64,000 bases of DNA, from positions 3,224,001 to 3,288,000 of the forward strand of contig NZ_CP059693.1 of the NCBI RefSeq assembly GCF_028657945.1, written 5' to 3'. This document shows, in pieces, positions 8,901 through 15,694 of the stretch; the stretch's first letter is position 1, and every line of letters begins with the position of its first letter. The position numbers were made by a program, and so were the translations under genes. Source of the DNA: Thalassomonas haliotis. GTDB lineage: Bacteria > Pseudomonadota > Gammaproteobacteria > Enterobacterales > Alteromonadaceae. The notes under the pieces are model-generated. The model was not told the DNA's origin. It saw nothing but the letters and a program-made list of their open reading frames with translations, and did not search any database.

Positions 8901-10034
8901 ATCAGTGAGATCAGCGCCAATACCAACAATGCCTTTGGCGCAGAAGACATCAGCTTAACCAGCGCTTTATTCAAAGAATTTATCAATATCAGGGCAAGCA
9001 GTAAGTTGTTTAGATTAACCACGGCAGAGCAAATAACTAACCGCATTAAATTTCACAATGTCGGTACGCAGCAACAACAAGGTTTAGTGGTAATGAGCCT
9101 GGATGACGGCTTAGGCTTGCCCGACCTAGACTCGGTAAACGATGCCATTGTGGTGTTATTTAACGGCACCAGCAGCGAGCAGGCATTTAACATAACCAAC
9201 GCCGCTGGTTTTGAGCTGCATCAAAATCAACAAAACTCTGCGGACGCCAGAGTGCAAAGCGCCAGCTTTAGCAATGGCAACTTTGTTGTACCAGCACTGA
9301 CCACCGCCGTTTTTGTTAAACCGCAAGGGGAAGCTCAAGGCACCGGTTTGTCGGCATTACCCGCTTATGGCACCAATACGCTTTATTTACGCGGCGCTAT
9401 GAATAACTGGGATACTTCACTGCCCTTCACCTATATGGGTAATGACAAATACCGCTTGGCTGCTGATTTACAACAAGGTGAATATCAGTTCAAAATTGCC
9501 GACGTGAATTTTTCAAACGCCGATATTGGTGGCGGCTTTAATATGCCTGTTGCCCAAACGGTTAAGCTAACCAATGGCGGTGATAATTTAACACTAGAGT
9601 TAATTGCCGACGGTCAATACGTGTTTGAATTAGACGCCAGCGACGGACAAACGCCAGGCTTGTTGATTACACCCGACGATCCCTCAGCAATACCGGCACC
9701 TTATGGTGAAACCCTTATCTACTTGCGCGGGTTAATGAATGACTGGGGCACCAATCGAGCATTAACCTATCAAGGTGACGGCATTTATAGCGGCAGTTAT
9801 CAAATCAGTGAAGGTCAACACGCGTTAAAAATTGCTGATGCCGATTGGGGAGGAACAGGTGGCCCTAATTTGGGCGGTGCTCACAGTATAGCGTTAGGCG
9901 CAAGTATTGAGTTAACAGCAAATTCTAATGACAATATTTCATTAACGCTTAGTGACTCACAGCTATTGTTTTTTGTGCTGGATGCCAATGATATCAATAA
10001 GCCAGTATTAACGGTAAGTGAAATAATAGAATAG
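5925..10034 (+). CDS. pulA: Secreted pullulanase-type alpha-1,6-glucosidase (GH13)
   Basis: A 1369-residue secreted debranching enzyme that cuts alpha-1,6 links of pullulan, starch or glycogen. In order there is a signal peptide (about 1-33); an Ig/CARDB-like domain; a CBM41-like pullulanase domain (YDGWGLHLWNG, about residue 158); a CBM48-like domain (VTASVWAPTAAQVAIKIYNA, about 407); the GH13 barrel; and two C-terminal repeats opening LYLRGAMNNWD and IYLRGLMNDWG. All GH13 regions are present: VVLDVVYNHT (about 688), GFRFDLMGH with nucleophile Asp766, GEGWNFG with acid/base Glu795, and YVSKHDNE with Asp900. The two C-terminal repeats look like starch-binding beta domains. The gene follows the PEP-CTERM gene by five bases. 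Its 3' end abuts the integron array. Confidence 0.95.
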   Translation: MNLYKKARQVLIQLLMPLVMLLLMLLNPPLVHAAWETTAETHFNYSPRPVFDRINNQYLSIVAITNQGSEKLTGPFRVYIPSSSHQVQNLDGTDDGIPYINLPIETLAAGDSHQFTLQLELKRALISFELINKVEVTDNATGLELAEDQIAIFYQRQDGNYDGWGLHLWNGEGCGNYAAPTVNSPHFSQWSSPYPVDGVHPQYGGYYILNVEPGADCYNFIIHQGNNKALGANNSRFEPVKAMQGQQAFTFHGYPEIWYQPITTRPVFLDGARAHWLDTGTLLWSTDITDADSYRLYYASDAGIDLISQALLTNLPYKSLTATEANASYYQQNPHLSGFTGFSLAIDDSQARQLAKSQLLAVALDQQGNLLDATRVQLPRLLDYLYTRNSADADEASLGLSYQDQQVTASVWAPTAAQVAIKIYNAAKQETATEAMILDQETGIWSYSTAKAAVDRFYYRYQLTVFHPLTNKIETLTTTDPYSVGLSTNGRYSQFVDLSDDDLKPPGWDDHLVPTVANVEDSIIYEGHIRDFSILDQSTSAANRGKYLAFTEANSLPMQHLQQLQAAGLTHFHVLPANDIASIEEDTGKRVDVTDTVADLCQLNADAPVCGVESQDSVLLDVLKSYEPSTTQAQALVESMRRFDGFNWGYDPQHFAAPEGSYASNPDGVSRIIEMRAMNQALHETGLRVVLDVVYNHTASSGLYDNAVLDKVVPGYYHRLNEISGAIETSTCCENTATEHRMMAKLMNDSLVSFAKHFGFDGFRFDLMGHIPKQAILDARQAVLAIDSDSYFYGEGWNFGEVADNRRFEQASQLNMAGSEIGTYSDRQRDAVRSAALFNNGGSLGEQDVLRIGLVGNIDRYQFVAASGNYLSAYDYQWNGQPAGYSSDPADTVNYVSKHDNETLWDQLQYHLPAQMSLADKVRVQNIALSLPLLSQGIPFLQMGADLIRSKSMDRNTYDAGDWFNRVDFTQTQSNWNIGLPLAQDNQSKWSIISEISANTNNAFGAEDISLTSALFKEFINIRASSKLFRLTTAEQITNRIKFHNVGTQQQQGLVVMSLDDGLGLPDLDSVNDAIVVLFNGTSSEQAFNITNAAGFELHQNQQNSADARVQSASFSNGNFVVPALTTAVFVKPQGEAQGTGLSALPAYGTNTLYLRGAMNNWDTSLPFTYMGNDKYRLAADLQQGEYQFKIADVNFSNADIGGGFNMPVAQTVKLTNGGDNLTLELIADGQYVFELDASDGQTPGLLITPDDPSAIPAPYGETLIYLRGLMNDWGTNRALTYQGDGIYSGSYQISEGQHALKIADADWGGTGGPNLGGAHSIALGASIELTANSNDNISLTLSDSQLLFFVLDANDINKPVLTVSEIIE

Positions 10035-10120
10035 GTATTAGGGCGTGGCACACCGCTATTAAAATTTGCTGTTAGCAGTTAATTTTTTTAGTGGTGGTCC
10101 ACCTCAGGCGTTTGTTAGGC
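10035..10120 (-). repeat. attC site, terminal site of the cassette array
   Basis: A hairpin-forming site ending in a perfect GTTAGGC core at 10114-10120. Arms GTGGCACACCGCTA (about 10045) and TAGTGGTGGTCCAC (about 10089) pair with few mismatches, separated by AT-rich sequence. The outer core next to the pullulanase stop (GGTATTAG) is degenerate, as expected for the last site of an array. It overlaps the stop codon of the 10115-10744 gene. Confidence 0.75.
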
Positions 10121-10744
10121 TTTTTCTTTCGCCAAACGGATAGCTTCTTGCAATGGTACAAGTAAATCAGATACTTTAGTTTCTGAATTACTGTCTCTGA
10201 CGCCATCAACTAAATCGGCAGAATACCCCTTCATAAAAAGTGGTGGGAGATGAGCAGCTTCCCTTTGAAAGCTAAAAACACACACGCCCTGCATAGTAGA
10301 TTTAACTTCATCCTTATCACAAGTATATGTGTAAGTGAGAACTCCATCAGGTTCATTTATGTGTGTAGCTTTAGATAACCATTGAGCATAAGACTCGCCG
10401 TTTTCTCTAAAAGCCTCACCGCGAATAACTAAATAGTTCAATGTCTGATCAAAGTACTCTACTGTAAAAATCGTTTCATTATTTGAATTGGTAAATTTAC
10501 CAACCCATGTTCCATTAACAAAACTAGCCCCCAAGAAGTGTTTTTTTAGCCACAACCAATTACGAGTAATTGCCAGTAGAATTTTTGCAAAAATATTATA
10601 AATACCAACCGCAGATATAAAAGCAGCAACCGGCTTCGCGATATCATAGCCATTTATTAATGGGGCTACTCTTTGAATCATAAAGTACATAACCATTACC
10701 GTAAAAACGGTAACATACGAGTGAAACTTATGTTCAGACTGCAT
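10115..10744 (-). CDS. Cassette protein: two membrane spans plus beta-rich domain, possibly Cap15-like
   Basis: A 209-residue protein with two N-terminal membrane segments (about 8-30 and 38-62) followed by a beta-rich soluble domain that opens NGTWVGKF and continues through FTVEYFDQTLNYLVIRGEAF and LTYTYTCDKDE. This order resembles the 2TM/beta-strand effector family called Cap15 in CBASS anti-phage systems, where the barrel binds a cyclic nucleotide and the spans disrupt the inner membrane. The resemblance is by eye only, and no CD-NTase gene lies near it. The start has a GGAGGT ribosome site. The stop lies in the attC at 10035-10120 and a GCCTAAC core follows its 5' end at 10759, so it is a complete cassette. 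Confidence 0.6.
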   Translation of the reverse strand: MQSEHKFHSYVTVFTVMVMYFMIQRVAPLINGYDIAKPVAAFISAVGIYNIFAKILLAITRNWLWLKKHFLGASFVNGTWVGKFTNSNNETIFTVEYFDQTLNYLVIRGEAFRENGESYAQWLSKATHINEPDGVLTYTYTCDKDEVKSTMQGVCVFSFQREAAHLPPLFMKGYSADLVDGVRDSNSETKVSDLLVPLQEAIRLAKEKA

Positions 10745-10758
10745 AATACCTCCTTAAA

Positions 10759-10978
10759 GCCTAACAGCTTATTATATTTCGTTTATTACCGTTGCTTGAT
10801 TACTTGCCGAAGATAAATATAGATTTTCATCTACACGTGAAAGATTGAGTGATGTATGACTCAACACAAACTTAATACTTATGAAGAAGTTAACACATCA
10901 AACATGGACATCCAAAAGTTTATTTATACTGCTGACAATATCACGCAGGTTGCCCAATTTCTAAGGAATTCAATTATT
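10759..10978. other. Cassette remnant between an attC core and the intron tail
   Basis: It begins with a perfect GCCTAAC attC core (10759-10765), but no matching attC body follows. The next 210 AT-rich bases carry only a short plus-strand frame from 10856 that runs into the intron tail. This looks like debris left after a deletion fused a broken attC to the 3' end of a group II intron. Confidence 0.45.
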
Positions 10979-11014
10979 TGGGGAGGGCTGGCTAGATACC
11001 AGTCCTTATCCGAT
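10979..11014 (+). mobile_element. Group IIC intron 3'-end fragment (domain VI only)
   Basis: About 36 bases match the last bases of the two larger intron remnants: a GGGCTGG/CCAGTCC hairpin, then TTATCCGAT. Immediately after comes TATATTT, which matches the end of an attC core (GTTATA). The position relative to the attC is the same as in the other two remnants. Everything upstream of domain VI is gone. Confidence 0.7.
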
Positions 11015-11020
11015 TATATT

Positions 11021-11419
11021 TCAAAACCACTCCAAGCCTTTGTAGGGGTTAGATTTTAGTTCTTTTAACCTTGTATTAAGGTTGCCGACATGAATTTCTA
11101 GTTTATGTCCGTCGGGATCTAAAATATAGAGCGATTCACCTTCACTCATATTTTCTTTCCACGTTGCTACATTAGCTGCAAGCAAACCAGCCGAATAAGA
11201 GTTGAATGCCGCCTTAGCTACAGCAAAGGAAATATGGCTATAGTCCTTAGCAGGTGATGCCTCATCAACCGAGAGGCAAACCCACAGCTCACCCACTGAC
11301 AAATATGCTCCAGTCTCCCATTTTACCTCTGGTTTCATTCCTAGAATCGAGACATAGAAATTAAATGACTTTGCCAAATCGCTTACAGCAATGGTGATGT
11401 GATTTAATCCTTCTAGCAC
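11021..11419 (-). CDS. fosA: FosA-like fosfomycin glutathione transferase (integron cassette)
   Basis: With the GTG start at 11419 (GGAGAAATT ribosome site) the protein has 132 residues and aligns along its whole length with FosA. It opens LEGLNHITIAVSDLAKSF (metal ligand His7 and Thr9), then GAYLSVGELWVCLS, DYSHISFAV (second His ligand), NMSEGESLYILDPDGHKLE (potassium-loop region and Glu ligand) and ends with the FosA-like PYKGLEWF. FosA enzymes are Mn-dependent and open the fosfomycin epoxide with glutathione in the cytoplasm. A longer frame reaching 11557 runs into the attC and is not the gene. The attC that should follow its stop has been replaced by an intron tail. The resistance function is inferred from family and residues. 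Confidence 0.85.
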   Translation of the reverse strand: MLEGLNHITIAVSDLAKSFNFYVSILGMKPEVKWETGAYLSVGELWVCLSVDEASPAKDYSHISFAVAKAAFNSYSAGLLAANVATWKENMSEGESLYILDPDGHKLEIHVGNLNTRLKELKSNPYKGLEWF

Positions 11420-11434
11420 AATTTCTCCAACGAA

Positions 11435-11500
11435 ATATAACGCCGCACTCTGCGGCAAATTTGGAGCGCAGCGTAAAATTTGTCCGTCAGCAGCGCTTTG
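11435..11500 (-). repeat. attC site, interrupted by an intron
   Basis: It opens ATATAACGCCGC, contains a hairpin region with TTTGGAGCGCAGCG, and runs to GCGCTTTGT, where a group II intron begins. The missing end of the core (TTAGGC) reappears at 12264-12269 on the other side of the intron. It belongs to the cassette of the 12264-12842 gene. Confidence 0.75.
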
Positions 11501-12264
11501 TGTACGCCCAGCATGGGCATGAACTAATGAGGTGAAAGTCCTCTGTAGGAAGATCACCGTTTATTTAACTTGTTGTTATTAGACGCTAACTACTAGCGAA
11601 TGGCAAGGGCTTGTCCGCGAGGATCGGTCTGGAAGAAGCCGCTAGCAAAACTGCGAGTTGATGAATAAGAACATCATATGAGGCGTAGGCTGGAGGCGAG
11701 TTGGCACAAGACGACGAAGCCATGTGATCTAACGGCCACCGTAAATGATGCAATTGTGCAGTGAAAGTTCATGCTCTTATCTGGGGAGATCTGCTTAACA
11801 AGCGATCGGAAATGAACCGGTAAGGTGCCGGTATATAAATGCCTTGCCTCCAAGAAGTTCATCAAGATCAGTCAATATCTGCGTGGATGGATAAACTACT
11901 TTGGTATCGCCAACGCCTACCAGCGCTGTGTCGATTTAGATCACTGGATCAGACGCAGGGTCAGGATGGCCTATTGGCGACAATGGCGAAAGCCGAGAAC
12001 CAAACCAAAGTAAGAAACTTGATGAAACTGGGCGTGCAGGTACAAGCTGCCGTTGCGTGTGGCATTACCAGCAAAGGGCCATGGCGCAGTGCAAAAACTC
12101 CGGGGATTAACCAGGCGCTCTCGTTAGCGTATTTGAAATCTGAGGGGCTTTACTCATTGCGTGATGGATGGATTGCACTTCACTATCCTAAATGAAACGC
12201 CCTGTGCGGACCCGCATGCAGGGTGTTGTGGGGAGGGCTGGCTAGATACCAGCCCTTACCCGAT
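11500..12264 (+). mobile_element. Group IIC-attC intron, copy 1, internally deleted
   Basis: It begins GTGTACGCCCAGCATGGGC and carries the conserved 5' RNA domains up to about 11850. It then jumps directly into the C-terminal maturase coding region, and ends with the domain V hairpin (CGCCCTGTGCGGACCCGCAT, about 12200) and domain VI, finishing in TTACCCGAT. The reverse transcriptase domain is missing. The element sits in the attC core between TTTGT and TAGGC, the place targeted by attC-specific group IIC introns. It lies on the strand opposite to the cassette genes, also typical for this class. It cannot move on its own but may still fold and splice if supplied with a maturase. Confidence 0.8.
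11850..12195 (+). pseudogene. Group II intron maturase, C-terminal remnant with frameshift
   Basis: Two overlapping frames give the C-terminal end of an intron-encoded protein: ISQYLRGWINYFGIANAYQR up to WRKPRTK in one frame, then KVRNLMKLGVQVQAAVACGI to ALHYPK in another. The shift coincides with a five-base duplication in ACCAAACCAAAG near 12000. The N-terminal reverse transcriptase domain is absent. The segment corresponds to the GIIM/maturase domain. Confidence 0.8.
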
Positions 12265-12842
12265 TAGGCAAATTGTGCTTTATGCCGTTCAATAATGATT
12301 ATTAACATATTTTTTAAATACACGATAGCTTGCATCATAAACGAGAGAATAATTATAAATTTATGCCAAAAAAACTCACTCGCGTCCTCTCTTTCCATAA
12401 TTGAGTTAAATTTTTCTGCTTTATCTTTTGTCGCGTGTGATATTCCTCCATAAATAAAAACATCCATTAAGTCACTGTGGGAAAAGTTTTTCTCAAACAT
12501 TGCTAAGTTTGAGCTACTTGAAAGAAAATCTTTTATATTACTTCTTAGTAAATTAAAATTGCTTCTCTCTTCCTGAGTTACCAAGTCAGAATTAAAAAAT
12601 TGAGTTAAATTCCTAATTGACGTAGGTTCATTATTTTGAATAAAGTACCTAAAATTTAAGACAAAAGCATCAATGTTATCTTGATCAGGTCGAATACAAG
12701 AGGTTTCTAATGGACCACCGCTAGTAATATTTATCTCTAACTTAAATTCTTTTGAAAGACTCTCTGTAAACCTACTTTTTTCAAGTTTATTACACTTCTC
12801 TATATATCTTTTTAAGGTTGGATAAATTGAATCGAATGTCAT
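12264..12842 (-). CDS. Hypothetical cassette protein, helical, one C-terminal membrane span
   Basis: Taking the ATG at 12842 outside the neighbouring attC gives 192 residues (a longer frame to 12923 overlaps the attC and is rejected). The protein is mostly alpha-helical, with a charged N-terminal part (MTFDSIYPTLKRYIEKC) and a hydrophobic C-terminal segment (about 162-184, FFWHKFIIILSFMMQAIVYL) followed by IIIIERHKAQFA. No family is recognised. The stop codon spans the junction with intron copy 1. AT-rich base composition is unlike the T6SS genes and fits a captured cassette. Confidence 0.65.
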   Translation of the reverse strand: MTFDSIYPTLKRYIEKCNKLEKSRFTESLSKEFKLEINITSGGPLETSCIRPDQDNIDAFVLNFRYFIQNNEPTSIRNLTQFFNSDLVTQEERSNFNLLRSNIKDFLSSSSNLAMFEKNFSHSDLMDVFIYGGISHATKDKAEKFNSIMEREDASEFFWHKFIIILSFMMQAIVYLKNMLIIIIERHKAQFA

Positions 12843-12857
12843 AGTTTGGATTAAGTT

Positions 12858-12958
12858 GCCTAACGCCCATTTAAGGGGCTGATAATAGTTTGCTAAAATG
12901 TGTAGCGAAGCGGAACCGAGCAAACTGTTAGCAGTCCCGCTTTAAATTCTTGTTATGT
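12858..12958 (-). repeat. attC site
   Basis: Perfect outer core GCCTAAC at 12858-12864 and GTTATGT at 12952-12958. Inner arms GTTTGCT and AGCAAAC pair around AGCGAAGCGGAACC. About 100 bases long, the longest attC in the array. It lies just after the stop region of the 12959-13336 gene. Confidence 0.8.
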
Positions 12959-13336
12959 TTACATTACACCAATAAGCCCTAAGACACCTATTGGCAATAA
13001 TAAAACCCACTGTGGTAATTTTATAAAGGTTTGAAACTTAAAAAAGTACCAACCCACAGCAATGAAAACCAAAGAAAATATAATAAAGCTTAATGAGATA
13101 CCAATAACGATACTTTGAAAAGAGCTTAGATTAAACCAACCGACATAAGTTAGAACAAGGCCTGAAATTAGTAAGGTTACAGATACCATATGCCAACAAC
13201 CTAGTAATGTAGCTTTGGGAATATCTGGGAAATCAGATTTGAGAAAAGGTCTAACAGGGTCTAATTGCCCACCAACAATGTGCACAAGCGTTGTAAATAA
13301 ACCTATTATTCCTGCGATAAATATCCAAGTATTCAC
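12959..13336 (-). CDS. Hypothetical cassette membrane protein, four spans
   Basis: About 125 residues with four hydrophobic segments (about 3-24, 46-66, 74-98 and 108-125), so nearly the whole chain is in the inner membrane. A GTG at 13336, six bases after GGAGG, is the best start; a TTG one codon earlier is possible. A conserved-looking loop HIVGGQLDPVRPFL joins spans one and two. No family is recognised. It sits between a complete attC and the truncated attC that holds intron copy 2. Confidence 0.65.
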   Translation of the reverse strand: MNTWIFIAGIIGLFTTLVHIVGGQLDPVRPFLKSDFPDIPKATLLGCWHMVSVTLLISGLVLTYVGWFNLSSFQSIVIGISLSFIIFSLVFIAVGWYFFKFQTFIKLPQWVLLLPIGVLGLIGVM

Positions 13337-13362
13337 CAAACCCTCCTTATAAACATAACGCT

Positions 13363-14369
13363 GCCAGCATGGGCATGAACTAATGAGGTGAAAGTCCTCT
13401 GTAGGAAGATCACCGTTTATTTAACTTGTTGTTATTAGACGCTAACTACTAGCGAATGGCAAGGGCTTGTCCGCGAGGATCGGTCTGGAGGAAGCCGCTA
13501 GCAAAACTGCGAGTTGATGAATAAGAACATCATATGAGGCGTAGGCTGGAGGCGAGTTGGCACAAGACGACGAAGCCATGTGATCTAACAGCCACCGTAA
13601 ATGATGCAGCAGTGCAGTGAAAGTTCATGTTCTTATCTGGGGAGATCTGCTTAACAAGCGGTCGGAAGTGAACCGGTAAGGCTCTGGTATATAAATGCCT
13701 TGGCTCCAAGAAGTTCATCGAGCTTGGAGAGCGAAACAGATGGAAACCGATAGCGCTCAACCCGGCAACGGATTGAGTGATTAAGCAGAAGACCAAAAAT
13801 GTTCCCAACATTTTTCGGCATTCACTCCATCCATGGAGATTTCAGCAGACGGCACTCTCTTCAAGGTAAAAGCGCCTAATGCCCCTTTCTTTTGTAATGG
13901 TTGGGACACGGTGAAGGCCTGAACATTTAGTATAAAGGAGGAGTCTTGTCATACCTGAAAACACATGCGCCGACCGGTGTTGATGTGGGTCAGCGTCATG
14001 GGATGAAACCAGCCTTTGGTGAGAATCTACTTGAACATGTTTTACAGCCAGCAAATTTACAGCAGGCTTGGCAACGCGTTCGAGCCAATAAGGGGGCTGC
14101 TGGTGTCGATGGCATGACCATTGATGACTTCCCCGCTTGGGCAAAGTCAGGAAAATGTTGCGTGTGGCATTACCAGCAAAGGGCCATGGCGCAGTGCGAA
14201 AACTCCGGGGATTAACCAGGCGCTCTCGTTAGCGTATTTGAAATCCGAGGGGCTTTACTCATTGCGTGATGGATGGATTGCACTTCACTATCCTAAATGA
14301 AACGCCCTGTGCGGACCCGCATGCAGGGTGTTGTGGGGAGGGCTGGCTAGATACCAGCCCTTACCCGAT
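13363..14369 (+). mobile_element. Group IIC-attC intron, copy 2, internally deleted
   Basis: Nearly identical to copy 1 in the 5' RNA domains (from CCAGCATGGGCATGAAC) and at the 3' end (domain V, domain VI, TTACCCGAT), but with a different internal deletion. It keeps the start of the reverse transcriptase frame and loses its middle. On the left only ACATAACGCT (13353-13362) of an attC remains before the intron, so a deletion removed the attC body and the first intron bases. On the right the intron is followed by TAGC of an attC core that overlaps the stop of the 14369-14761 gene. Defective. Confidence 0.8.
13946..14300 (+). pseudogene. Group II intron reverse transcriptase/maturase, internally deleted
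   Basis: The N-terminal RT0-like region is intact (LQPANLQQAWQRVRANKGAA, then GVDGMTIDDFPAWAK). After about residue 70 the frame jumps to the extreme C-terminal maturase region, read out of frame (the in-frame form would be VACGITSKGPWRSAKTPGIN to ALHYPK). The deletion junction is near 14157 (GGAAAATG then TTGCGTGTGGC). All catalytic reverse transcriptase motifs are lost. Confidence 0.8.
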
Positions 14370-14761
14370 TAGCTTACTTTTGTGATGATGCTATAGAGAA
14401 AAATTACCGTAAATATAGCAACACCACCAAACCAAACTGTAAAAAATAATGCCTTAAGCCATGCAGATAAAGCCCAAAAGTAATAAATAAATTTTTTTAA
14501 AATATTATTATCGGAGGCTGTTTTTGTTGGCAAGTTAGTAGAGCCACCACAGAAAATCCAAAGACCTTGCGCCCACATTGTGGTCAACACAATTAAAATT
14601 ATCCGGTTATCTGCGTTTAGATTAAATTTATCCTCCAATCTAATCATTGGCTCAAACATTAAAAACCATAAAATTATCCATCCCACAATTGCAATAGCGA
14701 TAAAAGACTTCGAATATGGTGCCAGCCTTTTTTGAGCTGATATCATTAATTTAGGGAGCAT
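14369..14761 (-). CDS. Hypothetical cassette membrane protein
   Basis: A 130-residue protein with a short basic N-terminus (LISAQKRLAPYSK type) and three hydrophobic segments (about 20-36, 52-70 and 96-124). No motif points to a function and no family is recognised. The stop codon TAA is made by the junction between intron copy 2 and the attC core remnant. A proper attC lies just beyond its 5' end at 14785, so it is one cassette. Confidence 0.6.
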   Translation of the reverse strand: MLPKLMISAQKRLAPYSKSFIAIAIVGWIILWFLMFEPMIRLEDKFNLNADNRIILIVLTTMWAQGLWIFCGGSTNLPTKTASDNNILKKFIYYFWALSAWLKALFFTVWFGGVAIFTVIFLYSIITKVS

Positions 14762-14784
14762 ATGATTAAATGGGACCTCTAGTT

Positions 14785-14832
14785 AGCTAACGCTGCAAAC
14801 ACGCGCTTGTCGCGTGGTTTGCCTTGTTAGCT
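14785..14832 (-). repeat. attC site, short
   Basis: AGCTAAC (14785-14791) and GTTAGCT (14826-14832) are perfect complements. Between them GCAAACACGCG and CGCGTGGTTTGC pair around CTTGT. At 48 bases it is the shortest attC of the array. Confidence 0.8.
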
Positions 14833-14836
14833 GAGA

Positions 14837-15253
14837 TTAATTGGTGAGTGCTTCGATGCATGATATTAGCTGCCTAATTGTTTCTGGTAGCACTTCAAAG
14901 CCTCCCTTTAGGTAAATGGGCCAGTATTTGGGACCACTATACTGATATCGGTGTAATTGAGTTTCTATTTCCATATGCCCTAGGGAATCAGAAGAACGAA
15001 TTTCTAAAGTAAATTCTTCCGGACTCATGCTTGATATCTTAGCGCTACCATTTCTCTTTTCATCAAGTGTTTTTAATTCAGAGAGGAACCTCTCCATTTC
15101 AGGAAGCTCAAGCCAAATTCCATCATAGGAGCCACAAAACGCCTGGAGGTTCAACCCCACTCTGATATTAACATCTCCGGCGCATGGTGTTCCCTTCGGG
15201 CTTCTCTTCAACTCTTCTATTTCTATGTACTCTTTCTCTGAGCCAATCTTCAT
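14837..15253 (-). CDS. WapI-like small protein (possible immunity-type fold), cassette
   Basis: A 138-residue soluble protein opening MKIGSEKEYIEIEELKRSP, then VNIRVGLNLQAFCGSYDGIW and a helix-rich LELPEMERFLSELKTLDEK. This pattern (KIGS opening, beta strands, then an ERF helix) resembles the WapI/DUF6228-type small proteins, some of which act as immunity proteins against contact-dependent toxins. The match is by eye and the toxin partner, if any, is not here. It is flanked by attC sites on both sides. It may also be just a conserved cassette protein of unknown role. Confidence 0.6.
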   Translation of the reverse strand: MKIGSEKEYIEIEELKRSPKGTPCAGDVNIRVGLNLQAFCGSYDGIWLELPEMERFLSELKTLDEKRNGSAKISSMSPEEFTLEIRSSDSLGHMEIETQLHRYQYSGPKYWPIYLKGGFEVLPETIRQLISCIEALTN

Positions 15254-15272
15254 TCGATGATATGCCTTGTAC

Positions 15273-15330
15273 AGCTAACGCTCGAAACGGCGGCGCGCTT
15301 TTTAGCGTCCGCTGGTTTTGTTTGTTATTG
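15273..15330 (-). repeat. attC site of ORF-less cassette, copy A
   Basis: AGCTAAC core (15273-15279), arms GGCGGCGCGC and AGCGTCCGCTGG, and GTTATTG core at 15324-15330. The same site recurs at 17234-17291. Confidence 0.75.
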
Positions 15331-15622
15331 GCTGCCAGCTGTAACCACAAACCCGGCAACATTAATAATGGCTTGAAGCGTAAACGGAAGATGCCAAAGA
15401 CACTCACCACCGCTACGCACCAAACCGTGAATTTTGAGCCTGGCACCACGGCCAGAACAAGCTAATGACTTTACCACCTTTAGCACTTTTGAAAAAGAAA
15501 GAGGAAAGTCTATTAGCGGAAACACCTAACCGGCCCGGCGAAAACCCACCGGAACAAACACACCAAACAAAGCTAGGAAACACCGCTATTTCCAAACATT
15601 TTCATGTGAATTAGCGGTGGCT
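15273..15622. repeat. Duplicated ORF-less cassette, copy A
   Basis: About 350 bases that match copy B at 17234-17582 at most positions by eye, including the attC and flanking AGATGCCAAAGACACT and GAGGAAAGTCTATTAGCGG. Short minus-strand frames exist here, but the corresponding frames in copy B are broken by stops or shifts, so no protein is conserved between the copies. It may be a decayed gene, or a cassette that carries a promoter or small RNA instead of a gene. Confidence 0.75.
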
Positions 15623-15694
15623 GAATAACGCCCGCAACACCGGGCAATTTGGAGCGCAGCGGAGAATTGCTCCGCTTGATTGCGTTTGTTATAC
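15623..15694 (-). repeat. attC site
   Basis: GAATAAC (15623-15629) to GTTATAC (15688-15694), 72 bases, with GCCCG/CGGGC and GAGCG/TGCTCCGC pairing elements. Nearly identical to the site at 16415-16486, showing they share an origin. The stop of the 15689-16015 gene lies in it. Confidence 0.85.

Noticed and set aside
10856-11059. A 67-codon plus-strand frame
   Set aside because: Its second half is the group II intron tail and the fosA-like 3' end read on the wrong strand; the first half has no recognisable content.
11420-11557. Extension of the fosA-like frame to a start at 11557
   Set aside because: The extension runs through the attC and intron border; the GTG at 11419 has a GGAG site and gives the normal FosA length.
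15325-15525. A 66-codon minus-strand frame in the ORF-less cassette
   Set aside because: The same frame in the second copy has an in-frame stop, so a protein product is not supported.
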